Source of the DNA: JAUWTJ01 sp965603015
GTDB taxonomy: Bacteria; Pseudomonadota; Alphaproteobacteria; M2410
DNA length: 64,000 nt
Reading direction: 5' to 3'
Assembly: GCA_965603015.1 (NCBI GenBank)
Contig: CBFDBJ010000001.1
Location: 62,001 to 126,000 of the forward strand
Positions 1-9,275 of the stretch are shown here, in pieces. A model generated the notes under the pieces. It was not told where the DNA came from. It saw only the letters and a program-made list of their open reading frames with translations, and did no database searches. Position numbers and translations under genes: made by a program. The number at the start of each line of letters is the position of its first letter. Position 1 is the stretch's first letter.

Positions 1-650
1 AAGCGGACCTGTTCCGCCGCCTCGCCCCGGAAGCCTCAGCAAAAACCTTTGGGCTTTCGAACGGGATCGACACCGATTATTTCGACCCTTCAAAGGTAAC
101 GGTCCCGCAAGCGGACCTGTCAGCCTATGGCCCGGGCCCCAATATTATTTTCACCGGGCGCATGGACTACAAGCCCAATGTGGATGCCGTATGCTGGTTT
201 ACCCGGAACGTGCTGCCTGCTCTTCTGACCGAAAAACCGCAGGTCCGCTTTATCATTGCCGGCGCCGCACCCACGCCAGCGGTCATGGCCCTTGCGGCCA
301 ATCCGGCGGTTCAGGTCACCGGCCGGGTTGACGACATGCGCCCCTGGCTCGCCCATGCGGACCTTGCCGTCGCCCCCATGGCCATCGGACGAGGTATCCA
401 GAACAAGGTCCTTGAGGCTGCCGCTATGGCACGGCCGGTCCTAACCACGCCCGAAGGGCTTGCAGGCATTGACCTTGTGCCCGGCAAACATCTCTTTGTC
501 GCAGAAGGTGCGCAAGCCTTCGGGCAAGCCGTTCTGGACAGTCTTGATAATCCGGACAGAGATCAAATCGGCGCCGCCGCTCGCGACTACCTGATCGGCC
601 ACTACAGCTGGTCCGCCCGCATGGCCCTGCTTGACGATTTTTTGCCTTGA
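1..650 (+). CDS. Glycosyltransferase, XrtA/PEP-CTERM-associated (3' part only)
   Basis: The 5' end lies outside the window; the reading frame is open from base 3 to the stop at 648-650, about 215 residues. The visible part reads GIDTDYFDP, then IIFTGRMDYKPNVDAV, then a glycine/alanine-rich Rossmann-like C-terminal half ending LLDDFLP. This is the C-terminal donor-binding domain of a GT4/GT-B glycosyltransferase and closely resembles the sugar transferases of PEP-CTERM/exosortase-A loci (TIGR03087 type, from memory of the family). It would add a sugar during exopolysaccharide assembly on the cytoplasmic side of the inner membrane. It converges on the FemAB-like gene with only 15 bp between the stops, which supports membership of the same locus. 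The sugar specificity cannot be read from the sequence. Confidence 0.85.
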   Translation, partial: ADLFRRLAPEASAKTFGLSNGIDTDYFDPSKVTVPQADLSAYGPGPNIIFTGRMDYKPNVDAVCWFTRNVLPALLTEKPQVRFIIAGAAPTPAVMALAANPAVQVTGRVDDMRPWLAHADLAVAPMAIGRGIQNKVLEAAAMARPVLTTPEGLAGIDLVPGKHLFVAEGAQAFGQAVLDSLDNPDRDQIGAAARDYLIGHYSWSARMALLDDFLP

Positions 651-665
651 ACTTTGCTCAGGGCT

Positions 666-1700
666 CTAGCCGATATTACGCACGACCAGAGGCCCGATAA
701 AGTTTGCGACAGGCAGCGGCAACCGCTTCCAGGTCGCCACCATCGCCGCATATTTTGGATTGAGCGGATTGAGGTCAGGCATCTCTGTGCCCTCTTTCAG
801 GCAGAACTCATGAGCAATCGGCACCGGTGTGAAGCCCCAGTTTTTCTTGAAACTGAACGGCCCGGTATTTTCCTTGGAACGGCCAAAGTCAAACACCGTG
901 TAGCCCTTGTCGACAGCCCGGCGCATCACATGCCAGTACATGAAGTCATTGGCCCCGAGCCGCCGCGCCTCGACGCGCGATCCGGTGAAATAGGGCATGA
1001 CAGCATCACGGTGGTAGAACGACATGACCGAACTGACCGGTTTCCCGTCCGCGGTGACGGTCAAAATTTCACAATCAGCTCCGAACGTCTTCGCCAGCTC
1101 CTGAAAAAATCTTTTGGAAAAAACCGGTGTTCCCAGATTGCGAACATTGAGCGAGTAAAGTCGGTAGAAATCATCGACACTGGCATCAATTCGAACCGCC
1201 AGCGCTTCATTCTTCAGGGCCTTGCGCACGACAGCCCGCTGTTTACGCGGGATTTGCAACAGATCCTCATCCGCATCCTCAAGCATGGGCCTTGAAAAAT
1301 TGGCGTAAAGGCCGTCTTTCCGGACCCAGTCCGCATGCGCCCGTACCGGCCTTCGGTATTCCAGATAGTCCGCCCCGGAGATCTTCAAGAGCCCGACCGC
1401 CGCCGCGTCCAGCGCTTCTGCGGCCTCATCATCGAGAGCCGCCACGCCGCCACCGATCGAAAAGGCCGTTGAGATAAGCGCATGCCCGAAGAGGCGGCTT
1501 TTAATCTCGACAAGCGGCAAGACCCCGGCGATATCGCCGCCCCGCTCGGCAATCATATAGCGGCTCTTCTGGCCGAAGGACGTCTCGACCACGCTCTTCC
1601 ACCCGGCACGGTGAAAAAAATTGGCCTCGGGAAGCTGCGCCACGAAACGCTCCCAACGATCAAGGTCCGCTGGTTCAAAAGCTCTGACTTCGATACTCAT
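666..1700 (-). CDS. FemAB-like GNAT-fold protein, XrtA/PEP-CTERM-associated
   Basis: The 344-residue product begins MSIEVRAFEPADLDRWERFV and carries two GNAT-like halves (an N-terminal VLPLVEIKSRLFG segment and a C-terminal VFDFGRSKENTGPFSFKKNW segment) typical of FemAB-related proteins of exosortase loci (TIGR03019 type). Family members resemble peptidoglycan aminoacyl-transferases, but in this context the acceptor is unknown; modification of the exopolysaccharide or a peptide is an inference. The ATG at 1700 overlaps the stop of the upstream deacetylase by 4 bp (ATGA), so the two are translationally coupled. It is the last gene of the minus-strand operon. No signal peptide is visible, so it is probably cytoplasmic. 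Confidence 0.85.
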   Translation of the reverse strand: MSIEVRAFEPADLDRWERFVAQLPEANFFHRAGWKSVVETSFGQKSRYMIAERGGDIAGVLPLVEIKSRLFGHALISTAFSIGGGVAALDDEAAEALDAAAVGLLKISGADYLEYRRPVRAHADWVRKDGLYANFSRPMLEDADEDLLQIPRKQRAVVRKALKNEALAVRIDASVDDFYRLYSLNVRNLGTPVFSKRFFQELAKTFGADCEILTVTADGKPVSSVMSFYHRDAVMPYFTGSRVEARRLGANDFMYWHVMRRAVDKGYTVFDFGRSKENTGPFSFKKNWGFTPVPIAHEFCLKEGTEMPDLNPLNPKYAAMVATWKRLPLPVANFIGPLVVRNIG

Positions 1701-2626
1701 AGTACGCCTTCTTTTTGCATCACAGCGTCGCCCGCATGTTTGCTGCTCGCAACATTGAAAACGTCATCAACACGGCCCCAGGCAAAATCTCCCATCAACC
1801 GTTCCAGTCTGACTTCCATTCTGGAAAGGTTGGTGTAGTGACGAATACGCGATTTCAGAGACAGATCGGAGATCCTTGGTTGATCCGCGTCCACTTCCCA
1901 CGGGTGAAAGTAAAACATGAACGGCTGAGCCTCAACAGTATTGACCCGCCGGATCAACCACGATGACAGACCATAGGGCAAGAGGCGAAAATACCCGCCG
2001 CCGCCGCCTTGCACAATGCGGCCACCAACCTTGACCGTCGACATGGGAATTTCAAGAATATCTGCTCCGTCAAGGGGCCGGTAGGGGGTGCGCGGAGACC
2101 CGGGCATGCCATAAAGATCATGATGCACCGGGTAAACGCTGGACGACCAGGCAAAGCCTTCCTCGACCAGGATCGGATACGCCCATTGGGTCCCGGTACC
2201 AATTGAAAACGTCGGCGCCCGATAGCCTCGCACAGGGGCCCCGGAAGCGTCTTCCAGGACATGCTTTGCCCGGCGGATATCCTCGCGAAAGGCCTCTGGT
2301 GACTGCTCTGAAATGCGCACATGGGCATACCCGTGCGCCGCAAGTTCATGACCCTCATCAACAATGCGCCGCACCAGGCCAGGGGCGCGCTCGGCAACCC
2401 ATCCCAAAGTGAAAAAAGTCGCCTTGACCCCGCGCGCCGCAAACAGATCAAGCACCTTGTTGGTGCTCGCTTCAAACCGCAGCGGCACCCCGGTCGTTCC
2501 GGCATCGCTGCGAATGCGCAACAGAGCCTCGGCGTGGAAGTAGTCTTCCACATCAACGGTCATGGCATTGCGGCAGGGGGTCGTTCTGGACAAGGACAAA
2601 TCCCCTTCAGACTTGGCTGTATTCAT
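1697..2626 (-). CDS. Polysaccharide deacetylase, XrtA/PEP-CTERM-associated
   Basis: NodB-type carbohydrate esterase 4 protein. The N-terminus contains NAMTVDVEDYFHAEALL, the signature start of the PEP-CTERM-locus deacetylases (TIGR03006 type), followed by the metal-site motif HELAAHGYAH and RGYRAPTFSIG. A later FMFYFHPWEVD motif supplies another conserved histidine. It would remove N- or O-acetyl groups from the exopolysaccharide. I chose the ATG at 2626 (309 residues) because AAAAGG lies 8 bp upstream and the family usually has only a short leader before the TVDVEDYF motif; a longer frame opens at 2707 but overlaps the upstream ATPase gene by 20 bp. Downstream it overlaps the FemAB-like gene by 4 bp. 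Confidence 0.88.
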   Translation of the reverse strand: MNTAKSEGDLSLSRTTPCRNAMTVDVEDYFHAEALLRIRSDAGTTGVPLRFEASTNKVLDLFAARGVKATFFTLGWVAERAPGLVRRIVDEGHELAAHGYAHVRISEQSPEAFREDIRRAKHVLEDASGAPVRGYRAPTFSIGTGTQWAYPILVEEGFAWSSSVYPVHHDLYGMPGSPRTPYRPLDGADILEIPMSTVKVGGRIVQGGGGGYFRLLPYGLSSWLIRRVNTVEAQPFMFYFHPWEVDADQPRISDLSLKSRIRHYTNLSRMEVRLERLMGDFAWGRVDDVFNVASSKHAGDAVMQKEGVL

Positions 2627-2687
2627 GAGATTGGCCTTTTGCATCAACGCGGCATCACGGTCACTTTTACGCACTCGGCAAGTGCGA

Positions 2688-3887
2688 TCAGGACGCCCGT
2701 CCGCCAAAGAAATCGATAACCGTATGAAGCGCCCGTTTCTTCAATCGCAACTCCGCTTCAAGAGAGAGTTCTTCGCCGGCATGAATGGTCAAATCAATAA
2801 CCTCGGCATCGCCCCTGTCTTCGCCATAATCGGGAATACCGTGTTCCGGGCCCTGTTTCACTCGCAGCGCTTCATCCACCGCCTCAAGGTCGAAAACCAC
2901 CTGGTCTTCCACATGCGGGATCGGAACATCGAAGTCACCTGATGCCATCGGCGCTACCGCTGACGATTCCGGCGAAACCTCTGCAACAAAAGGATCCGGT
3001 GAAGTCAGGTCCGACTCCGACAGGCCATCCGTCTCGTTGAGGTCGTTTTGCGCACTTTCAAAGTCAACCACAAGGCCCAGCTCTTCGGCAATTTCAGCGC
3101 TCACCTTGCGCACATCGGCCGTCGTGATCGTGTGATTCTCTTCAAGATAGGCATTCAACATGAGGCGATTGCACAACGTGTTGATCTGCCGCGGAATACC
3201 CCCTGTAATTTGAAAAATGACTTCAATGGCCGGACCATCAAAGATCGGATCCTTCGTCCAGCCAACGACTTCAAGACGATGACAGATATAGGCGCCCGTC
3301 TCCTCCAGATTAAGCGGACCAAGGTGATAGGACGCGATCACACGCTGACGCAGCTGAGCCAGATCCTTGCGGGCAAGCGTCTGGCGGAACTGCGGCTGAC
3401 CAAGAAGAAAACTCTGCAGCGCCGGCTGTCCGTTCACTTGCAAGTTGGACAGCATCCGCAATTCCTCAAGCGCCGTAATCGAAAGATTTTGCGCTTCGTC
3501 AACAAACAGCAGACAGCGCCTTCCCTGCCGCGCCGAATCTGCAATAAACCGCTCAATATTTCTGAACACCGACGTTCGGTTAAGACCCTCTTGAGTAAGC
3601 CCAAAACTGGACGCGATCATCCGGATCATATTCTCCTGATCCAGATTGCTGGTTACAATATTGGCCGCCACAAAGTGACGTGGATTGAGGGATGCCAGAA
3701 GATGATCCACGATCGTGGTCTTGCCAGCGCCGACCTCGCCGGTCACCAGAATGAACCCTTCCTTCTGGTCCAGTCCGAATTTCAGATGCGCCAGCGCCCG
3801 GTTGTGGGCGCCGGATCGAAAGAAGAACCGATGATCCGGCGACAGCCGAAACGGTTGATCATTCAACTTGAAAAAGTCTTCATACAT
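2688..3887 (-). CDS. XrtA-associated secretion ATPase (GspA/ExeA-like AAA)
   Basis: The 399-residue product starts MYEDFFKLNDQPFRLSPDHR, the hallmark N-terminus of exosortase-locus ATPases (TIGR03015 type). Walker A is TGEVGAGKTT at about residues 49-58, Walker B is LLFVDEAQNL, and the AAA_22 ATPase core ends near residue 280 (GGIPRQINTLCNRLML). The last ~120 residues are acidic and low in complexity, rich in D, E, S and P. Related ExeA/GspA proteins help build secretion machinery; here it probably energises polymer export or assembly. The start at 3887 sits 5 bp after the stop of the beta-barrel gene; a TTG at 3899 is in frame but less likely given the family N-terminus. Confidence 0.88.
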   Translation of the reverse strand: MYEDFFKLNDQPFRLSPDHRFFFRSGAHNRALAHLKFGLDQKEGFILVTGEVGAGKTTIVDHLLASLNPRHFVAANIVTSNLDQENMIRMIASSFGLTQEGLNRTSVFRNIERFIADSARQGRRCLLFVDEAQNLSITALEELRMLSNLQVNGQPALQSFLLGQPQFRQTLARKDLAQLRQRVIASYHLGPLNLEETGAYICHRLEVVGWTKDPIFDGPAIEVIFQITGGIPRQINTLCNRLMLNAYLEENHTITTADVRKVSAEIAEELGLVVDFESAQNDLNETDGLSESDLTSPDPFVAEVSPESSAVAPMASGDFDVPIPHVEDQVVFDLEAVDEALRVKQGPEHGIPDYGEDRGDAEVIDLTIHAGEELSLEAELRLKKRALHTVIDFFGGRAS

Positions 3888-3892
3888 GGCAG

Positions 3893-5512
3893 CTACCAAA
3901 CCTTCGTAATTGTCAACATAAAGGCATTTTCTTCAACTTTGACCCCGTCCTGGTCCTCTCTCTCGGAGCGCGAATAATTCAGCGAAACCTGAGCGGTCGG
4001 CGATAGCGAGTAGGACGCAAAAACACTTCCCGAAACTGAATCAATAGCCCTTGCCAGATTGATGGCCAGAGGCCCTCCGCCCAGCAGCGGCAAATCAGAT
4101 TCTTCATCAACATATTGCATATTGATGCCCGCCTGGGTTCGTCTTCCGAAGCTTCGGTCAATAGCCAGCGACACATTTGTAGCTTCTTCTTGAAACGGAC
4201 CACCCAGTCCCGGCAATTCTTCAAATTCCCGCGTCTGATAAGAACCTGTCAGGGAATATCTGATCCGCCCCAGCCCGCCAGACAGCGTCAGTCGCGCCGT
4301 ATCGGTAATGGTCAGCTCTTCAGTAATGTCGCCTTCGAACACCAAATCAAAATAGGGAGCGTTCGGGTCTTCAACAATCAGACTGAAGGATGACGAGCCC
4401 AAAAAAACCGGCTCAAGACTATTGAGCATATCGACAAATCGATTCTGGTCCGTTCGAAGCTCCTGGAGGTAACTGGCTGAAATTCTCAGAGCTCGAGCCA
4501 CATCATATCGCACCTCGGCATCATAGGACGGTCCTCCGAAGCGCTCCCCGGCCTCAAACCGAATGTAGGAATCACGGATCGGCTCAAGCTCCACCCCAAG
4601 CCGCCAGAAAATATCATCAATATCCCGTCCATTAGTTCGGCCATCGGTCTTGTCCTGGCCTCCGCGAGCAAGCAACCGGCTATTTTGTGTCATTCTCAAT
4701 CGAAGTGCCAGGTTTGTACCTTGTTGCTTAAGATCATCATCATCCGCCGAGGCATGGCCCGAGAACTCCCAATGGAGCCGTTTGTCCTGATCGAGCTCAT
4801 TGATCATAAAATTTCCGGACCAGATCGTGTCGTCATCTCCCGCGCCGGAGGCCCCGCTGACATCGGGCTTTCTGAAGCTGACGGTCGAATAGTCAATCCG
4901 CGCAACAACGCCGACCCGGCCTGCGATAGTGGTGTCGATATAGGGGGCAATCGAGCTGGCCAGAACCATGGTCTGATTGCTGTTTATGGTCCGCGTCGTC
5001 GCAGGGGTCCGCAGGTTACGACTGGCAGCCTGCTCGCGAATGGACGCATTGACATCAAGGAAAAACAGATCATCGACCAGGTTGAAAGTATTCTGCGTCA
5101 ACAGACTGTGCCGAAAGCCATTAAGTTGATCGGTGTTGGCATAGAAATCATAATTGAGCTGATAATTGAAATCGATTGAACCGCCGCGCGTTTCATTGAA
5201 CACCTGCGCTCCGGCTGTCAGGCTCGTAATAAAATCTGATTCCGGATTCAATTGAGTCAGGAGCACATTATCGGTCAGGGTAAAGGCCCCGTTGGTGTTG
5301 GCCGAATACTGCCAGCCTGCCGGTCGGTCGGGTCCTGCCCCCTTCTGGTCTTGCGCCTGCGCCCCTGAACCCAGGGCTAGCAACAGGCTCAGTGTAGAAG
5401 CGCTCACACATAAGGTGTGCCGCCAAAACCCGCGCGCAGACCGGAGATCGTCGTAAACTGTATGGCGCACCCCTGGCGCCGCCCTCATATCGCTCTTGTC
5501 ATACTTTGCCAT
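3893..5512 (-). CDS. Outer-membrane beta-barrel protein, XrtA/PEP-CTERM-associated
   Basis: The 539-residue product has a hydrophobic export segment (TLSLLLALGSGAQAQ, cleavage predicted near residue 54) after an unusually long basic leader, followed by alternating hydrophobic/polar strands and a C-terminus ending in tryptophan (TITKVW), as expected of an outer-membrane barrel. Size and context match the conserved hypothetical barrel proteins of PEP-CTERM loci (TIGR03016 type). It is probably an outer-membrane component for exopolysaccharide export. The ATG at 5512 overlaps the end of the kinase gene by 14 bp; an internal ATG at 5488 would shorten the leader without changing the rest. No enzymatic motif is visible. 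Confidence 0.82.
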   Translation of the reverse strand: MAKYDKSDMRAAPGVRHTVYDDLRSARGFWRHTLCVSASTLSLLLALGSGAQAQDQKGAGPDRPAGWQYSANTNGAFTLTDNVLLTQLNPESDFITSLTAGAQVFNETRGGSIDFNYQLNYDFYANTDQLNGFRHSLLTQNTFNLVDDLFFLDVNASIREQAASRNLRTPATTRTINSNQTMVLASSIAPYIDTTIAGRVGVVARIDYSTVSFRKPDVSGASGAGDDDTIWSGNFMINELDQDKRLHWEFSGHASADDDDLKQQGTNLALRLRMTQNSRLLARGGQDKTDGRTNGRDIDDIFWRLGVELEPIRDSYIRFEAGERFGGPSYDAEVRYDVARALRISASYLQELRTDQNRFVDMLNSLEPVFLGSSSFSLIVEDPNAPYFDLVFEGDITEELTITDTARLTLSGGLGRIRYSLTGSYQTREFEELPGLGGPFQEEATNVSLAIDRSFGRRTQAGINMQYVDEESDLPLLGGGPLAINLARAIDSVSGSVFASYSLSPTAQVSLNYSRSEREDQDGVKVEENAFMLTITKVW

Positions 5513-6431
5513 AATAGGAATAAGCTCCGTATCGCTCTTTGCCTTGACGGTCCGTCACCTTGTTGAGCACGAAGTTTATACTAATATCGTCTCCCAACAA
5601 AGAAAGAGCATGATCGACGTCACGCCGACTGGTCTGGTCTGCTTCAACAACCATCACGACCTGCCCCGCCCATGACGCCAGCACGCTGGCCTCACTACTG
5701 ACGAGCACCGGCGGCGCATTGAAAATGATAACCCGGTCGCTATAGCGCGTCGCCAGATCGCTGATCAGATCAGCCATTGCGGGCCCGGCCATGAGTTCCG
5801 TCGCATGGTCGTTGTTGTTGCCGGCGGGAAGAACCGACAGATTGGGAATATTGGTCCGCACCAGAATATCTGACAAATCAAGGTCCCTGTCCGTCAGCAA
5901 ATCAAGGAACCCTGTTTCCGCCCGAAATCCCAGAAGCTCGGGCAGGTCGGATTTTACCACGTCGCCATCCACCAGCAAAACATTGAGGCCACGCTCCGAA
6001 GCAATACTCATCGCCAGATTGATCGAACAGAAGGATTTGCCTTCCCCAGGGTTGGCGCTGGTGACCATAATCAGGTGATCCCGCCCCTGGCCGCCGCCCT
6101 CGAAAGCCCGGCGCAGCAAGGGGCGCTTGATGGCCCGGAATTCCTCGACGATCTGGGAGCGCCCGCCATCCGGTGTAACGTACCCCAGGGATCGCAGCCG
6201 TTTCAGGTCGATCGTGGCGATATGTCGGGTTCGCGCACTGGCGCGCAGCGGCCGCGCCTCTGACCTTGGCATGAGGCCAGCAGCCGAGCCATTCGCGACA
6301 TCCTGTTCGCCATTGTGTGGCGCAATTTGCGGCCCCTGACCATGGCTCTCGCCCTGCCGCTCCGCAAGCCGCTCCACCAGGGTTTTTGCCTGGTCGGGAT
6401 TAGCGCCCTTTGATTGTCCGTTGTCACTCAT
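5499..6431 (-). CDS. XrtA-associated tyrosine autokinase (BY-kinase)
   Basis: 310 residues. The N-terminal ~95 residues are polar and probably disordered. The P-loop follows: Walker A ANPGEGKS at about residues 126-133, Walker A' VLLVDGDV at 151-158, and a Walker B-like RVIIFNAPPVL segment. The C-terminus is a tyrosine cluster (RYGAYSYYGKV), typical of autophosphorylated BY-kinases. In PEP-CTERM loci (TIGR03018 type) this kinase is separate from its membrane activator, which here is the chain-length protein encoded just upstream. It would control polymer length and export by cycles of tyrosine phosphorylation. It overlaps the barrel gene by 14 bp and follows the chain-length gene by about 40 bp. 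Confidence 0.92.
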   Translation of the reverse strand: MSDNGQSKGANPDQAKTLVERLAERQGESHGQGPQIAPHNGEQDVANGSAAGLMPRSEARPLRASARTRHIATIDLKRLRSLGYVTPDGGRSQIVEEFRAIKRPLLRRAFEGGGQGRDHLIMVTSANPGEGKSFCSINLAMSIASERGLNVLLVDGDVVKSDLPELLGFRAETGFLDLLTDRDLDLSDILVRTNIPNLSVLPAGNNNDHATELMAGPAMADLISDLATRYSDRVIIFNAPPVLVSSEASVLASWAGQVVMVVEADQTSRRDVDHALSLLGDDISINFVLNKVTDRQGKERYGAYSYYGKV

Positions 6432-6470
6432 AATTACAGATCACTCTCTGGTTTACGATCACTTTGATCT

Positions 6471-8042
6471 CTACAGCGGTATTACACCCAGCGCCTCACG
6501 CAATTGCGCCGCCCTGGGCAGAACAACCATTGCGCCGCCGATAATGGCCAGCGGCACAACCGCCGCAGCATAGAAAGCCGCATGCCGCATCTGCTGATTT
6601 GTCTTGTCGGCAAAGTCCGTCATCAACGACACACTACCGATTACCGGATACCTGAATGCGTCGCTCAGGGCCGAGGGAACCGAGAACGTGTCAGACAGTT
6701 GCGACCGTAGAAAAGCCGCACCGCCGCCGGCGCCAAACGATACCCCGAGAACCATAAACAGATAAAGCAACCGCGGCGGCCCTGACGGTTCTGCCGGGAT
6801 CTGCGGCGGGTCAACAGTTCTGAATTGCAATGAGTCGGTTGAAGCTTCAATGGCGCGGGACATGCGCGCCGATTCACGCCGCATCAGGAGAGACTCATAT
6901 TGAGCCTTGATCGTACCGTAATCCCTGTTAAGGGCCGCCATCTCTGCTTCAATCGTCGGGGCAATAGAGGCTTTTTGTTCCAGCAGAGCCAACACTTTAC
7001 CGGCATTCTCCTTGCGGCGCTCCAAACGTAATACTTCAGACCGCGCATCAACCAGACGCAACGAAACTTGCTCAAAGACAGGATTGAGGACCCGTGGGCC
7101 GCCCTCAATCGAAAGCTGCTCGCCGGACTTCTCTCGATTATATTGTGCAACGAGGGCGTCAATACGTTTGCGAACCGCCAGCACATCCGGATGGCTCTCC
7201 GTATACCGCAGAAGCAGATCATCCAGACCGCTCTGCAGGGCCTGAATACGCGAATAGGTCGTCGTAACCTGTCCTTCAGAGCCAAAATTTGAAACTGTAT
7301 CGCCCGGATTGAGATATTGCGGAGTCGTCCCCAGACGGGCTTGCAGGTCATCAACAGTGACTTTTGCCTCTTGCAAGGATTGCTCGGTCACGGCGACCGC
7401 CCTCAGCGCTTCCTCAATCTTCTCAACATAGCTGCCCGCCGATGAAATAACGGACATGTTGCCGGCGCGAAAGCGGGCGGATTTTTCCTCTGCCGTCTTC
7501 AACTGACTTTCATAGTTCCGGATCTGCGCCGTCAGGAAAATCTCGGCCTGCTCCATATCCTCACGGTTTTCACCAAGATTGCTCTCAATGAAGATTGTCA
7601 GGAGCGTCTGCACGACTTCGCGCGCCCTTGCCGGGCTGGTGTCACGATAGGAAACACCGAACAGCTGCCCCCCGACAGAGCGCACCTTGATGCGCCCCTT
7701 CAAAGCCAGCAGCATGGCTTGTTCTTCAGCCTCCGAATTGACCGTGACGTCAAGGTCGACGGACCGCGCGACCTGCTCCAGATTGGGCCGACTGAGAAGC
7801 GTTTGTTCCATCAAACGGACCTGATCGCGAATATCGCTGTTGATCGCCATACCCTTCATCAACGGCCGCAAGGCGCTGTCTGCATCAATCCTGATGCGGG
7901 CTTCGGATTCGTATACGTCGGGCAGCATCAGGACATAACCGGTTCCCCCGACCGCAACCAGCCAGCAAACCAGCATACCCAGCCAGCGCCAGCGCCAGGC
8001 TTTGGCTATGTGTCTTAGAAGCTGTTCAAAGGTTTCCTGCAT
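6471..8042 (-). CDS. Chain-length determinant protein (Wzz/GNVR), XrtA-associated
   Basis: The 523-residue polysaccharide co-polymerase begins MQETFEQLLRHIAKAWRWRW. A first membrane segment (LGMLVCWLVAVGGTGYVLML) is followed by the Wzz motif YESEARIRID, a long coiled-coil region (residues ~170-400), a GNVR-like stretch (EMAALNRDYGTIKAQYESLL) and C-terminal hydrophobic segments (LYLFMVLGVSFGAGGGAAFL and AAAVVPLAIIGGAMVVL). It matches PEP-CTERM-locus chain-length proteins (TIGR03007 type). It sits in the inner membrane and activates the adjacent tyrosine kinase. I chose the ATG at 8042 over an upstream TTG at 8087 because the family starts this way. Confidence 0.92.
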   Translation of the reverse strand: MQETFEQLLRHIAKAWRWRWLGMLVCWLVAVGGTGYVLMLPDVYESEARIRIDADSALRPLMKGMAINSDIRDQVRLMEQTLLSRPNLEQVARSVDLDVTVNSEAEEQAMLLALKGRIKVRSVGGQLFGVSYRDTSPARAREVVQTLLTIFIESNLGENREDMEQAEIFLTAQIRNYESQLKTAEEKSARFRAGNMSVISSAGSYVEKIEEALRAVAVTEQSLQEAKVTVDDLQARLGTTPQYLNPGDTVSNFGSEGQVTTTYSRIQALQSGLDDLLLRYTESHPDVLAVRKRIDALVAQYNREKSGEQLSIEGGPRVLNPVFEQVSLRLVDARSEVLRLERRKENAGKVLALLEQKASIAPTIEAEMAALNRDYGTIKAQYESLLMRRESARMSRAIEASTDSLQFRTVDPPQIPAEPSGPPRLLYLFMVLGVSFGAGGGAAFLRSQLSDTFSVPSALSDAFRYPVIGSVSLMTDFADKTNQQMRHAAFYAAAVVPLAIIGGAMVVLPRAAQLREALGVIPL

Positions 8043-8115
8043 TCTTCGGGTCTTTCTACACGTCTCTGCAAATCGATCAGCTGACAAAACAGTCTAAACA
8101 TTTGTGCCGCATTGA

Positions 8116-8754
8116 TCAGAATCGGGTTTCCGGAATAATGATGACATCGCCGGGGATCAAATCGACATTGGCACCGACATCCCCGCCACGCAGAAGGTCA
8201 TTGAGCCGGACACGATAAATGTGCTCTTGCCCGTCAACCTTGCGCACGATGACGGCGCGATTACCCGAAGCAAATTCGGTCAAACCGCCAACCTGGATCA
8301 TGGCATCGAGAATGGTCATATCCTTTTTGTAGGAAATCGCCTGCGGCGAGGTTGCCTCACCGACAATTCTTATCTGCTCTGCAAAAGGGCCGACAAACCC
8401 TGTGACAATAATTGTCACTTTCGGGTCCTGAATATATTCTTTCAGGATCTCTTCAATCTCGGTGCCAAGTGCGGACGGGGTCTTGCCTGCCGCAACCACA
8501 TTTTCAATCAAGGGGACCGAAATCCGCCCGTCCGGACGCACCGGGACGCTGGTCGTAAGATCCGGATTGCGCCACACAAAAACCTGCAAATTATCCCCGG
8601 GGCCAATCAAATACTCTGACTTGTCCTCTTCCATAATGGACTTTTGCGGTGCATCCGGATAGGACGTCACACACCCTGCCAAAATCAGTCCGGCCACAAT
8701 CCCGACCATCAACTTTGAGCCCCACACCACAATACGACTTGCGGAATTCGACAT
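8116..8754 (-). CDS. Polysaccharide export lipoprotein (Wza-type), XrtA-associated
   Basis: 212 residues from the ATG at 8754, which has a good ribosome site (AGGAAGAGG, 8 bp upstream). The signal peptide ends in a lipobox LILAGC with the lipidated cysteine at about residue 28. Then come the Poly_export domain (EYLIGPGDNLQVFVWRNPDL, VRPDGRISVPLI) and a SLBB-like domain (VRIVGEATSPQAISY, MTILDAMIQVGGL). This is a short Wza-like outer-membrane exporter as in PEP-CTERM loci (TIGR03027 type). It is the first gene of the minus-strand exopolysaccharide operon, so the operon promoter should lie in the 520-bp gap upstream. Confidence 0.93.
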   Translation of the reverse strand: MSNSASRIVVWGSKLMVGIVAGLILAGCVTSYPDAPQKSIMEEDKSEYLIGPGDNLQVFVWRNPDLTTSVPVRPDGRISVPLIENVVAAGKTPSALGTEIEEILKEYIQDPKVTIIVTGFVGPFAEQIRIVGEATSPQAISYKKDMTILDAMIQVGGLTEFASGNRAVIVRKVDGQEHIYRVRLNDLLRGGDVGANVDLIPGDVIIIPETRF

Positions 8755-9275
8755 TTCCAATCCTCTTCCTGTATTCCTTAACGCCCGACAAGGGCATGCT
8801 GGTTTCAGATCTTGCAGGTTTTGTGCCTGTTCATCCTCAAAGACGTTAGTCGCCGCGCCCAACTGTGGACTCTCGCCGGGAACACCCCGAGAACCCCCGG
8901 AAAATTCCTGTGTAATCCTGTTCAAACTCACCGTTTACCCCGGAAACAGCGCATGTTCCACCAACTTCCGGTGAGTGCAAGGCCCGGGCCGCAGCGTTGA
9001 TCATATTCGAGAAAGCCTGCCAGGGTAAGTCCGTTTCGGGCTAAAAGTGAGCCACTGCCACGCGCAATTTGCGCCTGACCGCACGGATTCTGCACCGAAA
9101 TGGGCCATTGCGAAATGGCACCCCGGCATCCGGCAAGCGTCCAGGCGGCATCTGCATCACCGCATTCCGAGATTATGGATAGTTTACGCCATATCTGTTC
9201 CCGGAAAAATCAGCAGGAACAACAAGGCACAAGAAGCTTTATGGAGCAGGGGGGACTTGTTCAGCGCCCGACACC
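8755..9275 (-). other. Intergenic region upstream of the exopolysaccharide operon
   Basis: A 521-bp gap between the T1SS adaptor stop and the export lipoprotein start, both on the minus strand. It must hold the exopolysaccharide operon promoter and the end of the T1SS transcript. I see no credible gene; frames crossing it lack ribosome sites and family resemblance. I looked for a sigma-54 -24/-12 element (common near PEP-CTERM genes) and found only a near miss with 11 instead of 10 bases between GG and GC. No clear terminator hairpin with a T-run is present. Confidence 0.5.

Noticed and set aside
654..1295. Long plus-strand frames opposite the exopolysaccharide genes, and similar ones opposite other GC-rich genes
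   Set aside because: They are antisense shadows produced by GC-rich third positions; the opposite strand carries well-supported family members.
9100..9125. Sigma-54-like TGGCCC...TGCA on the minus strand upstream of the exopolysaccharide operon
   Set aside because: The spacing between GG and GC is 11 instead of 10 bases and the -12 element is poor.
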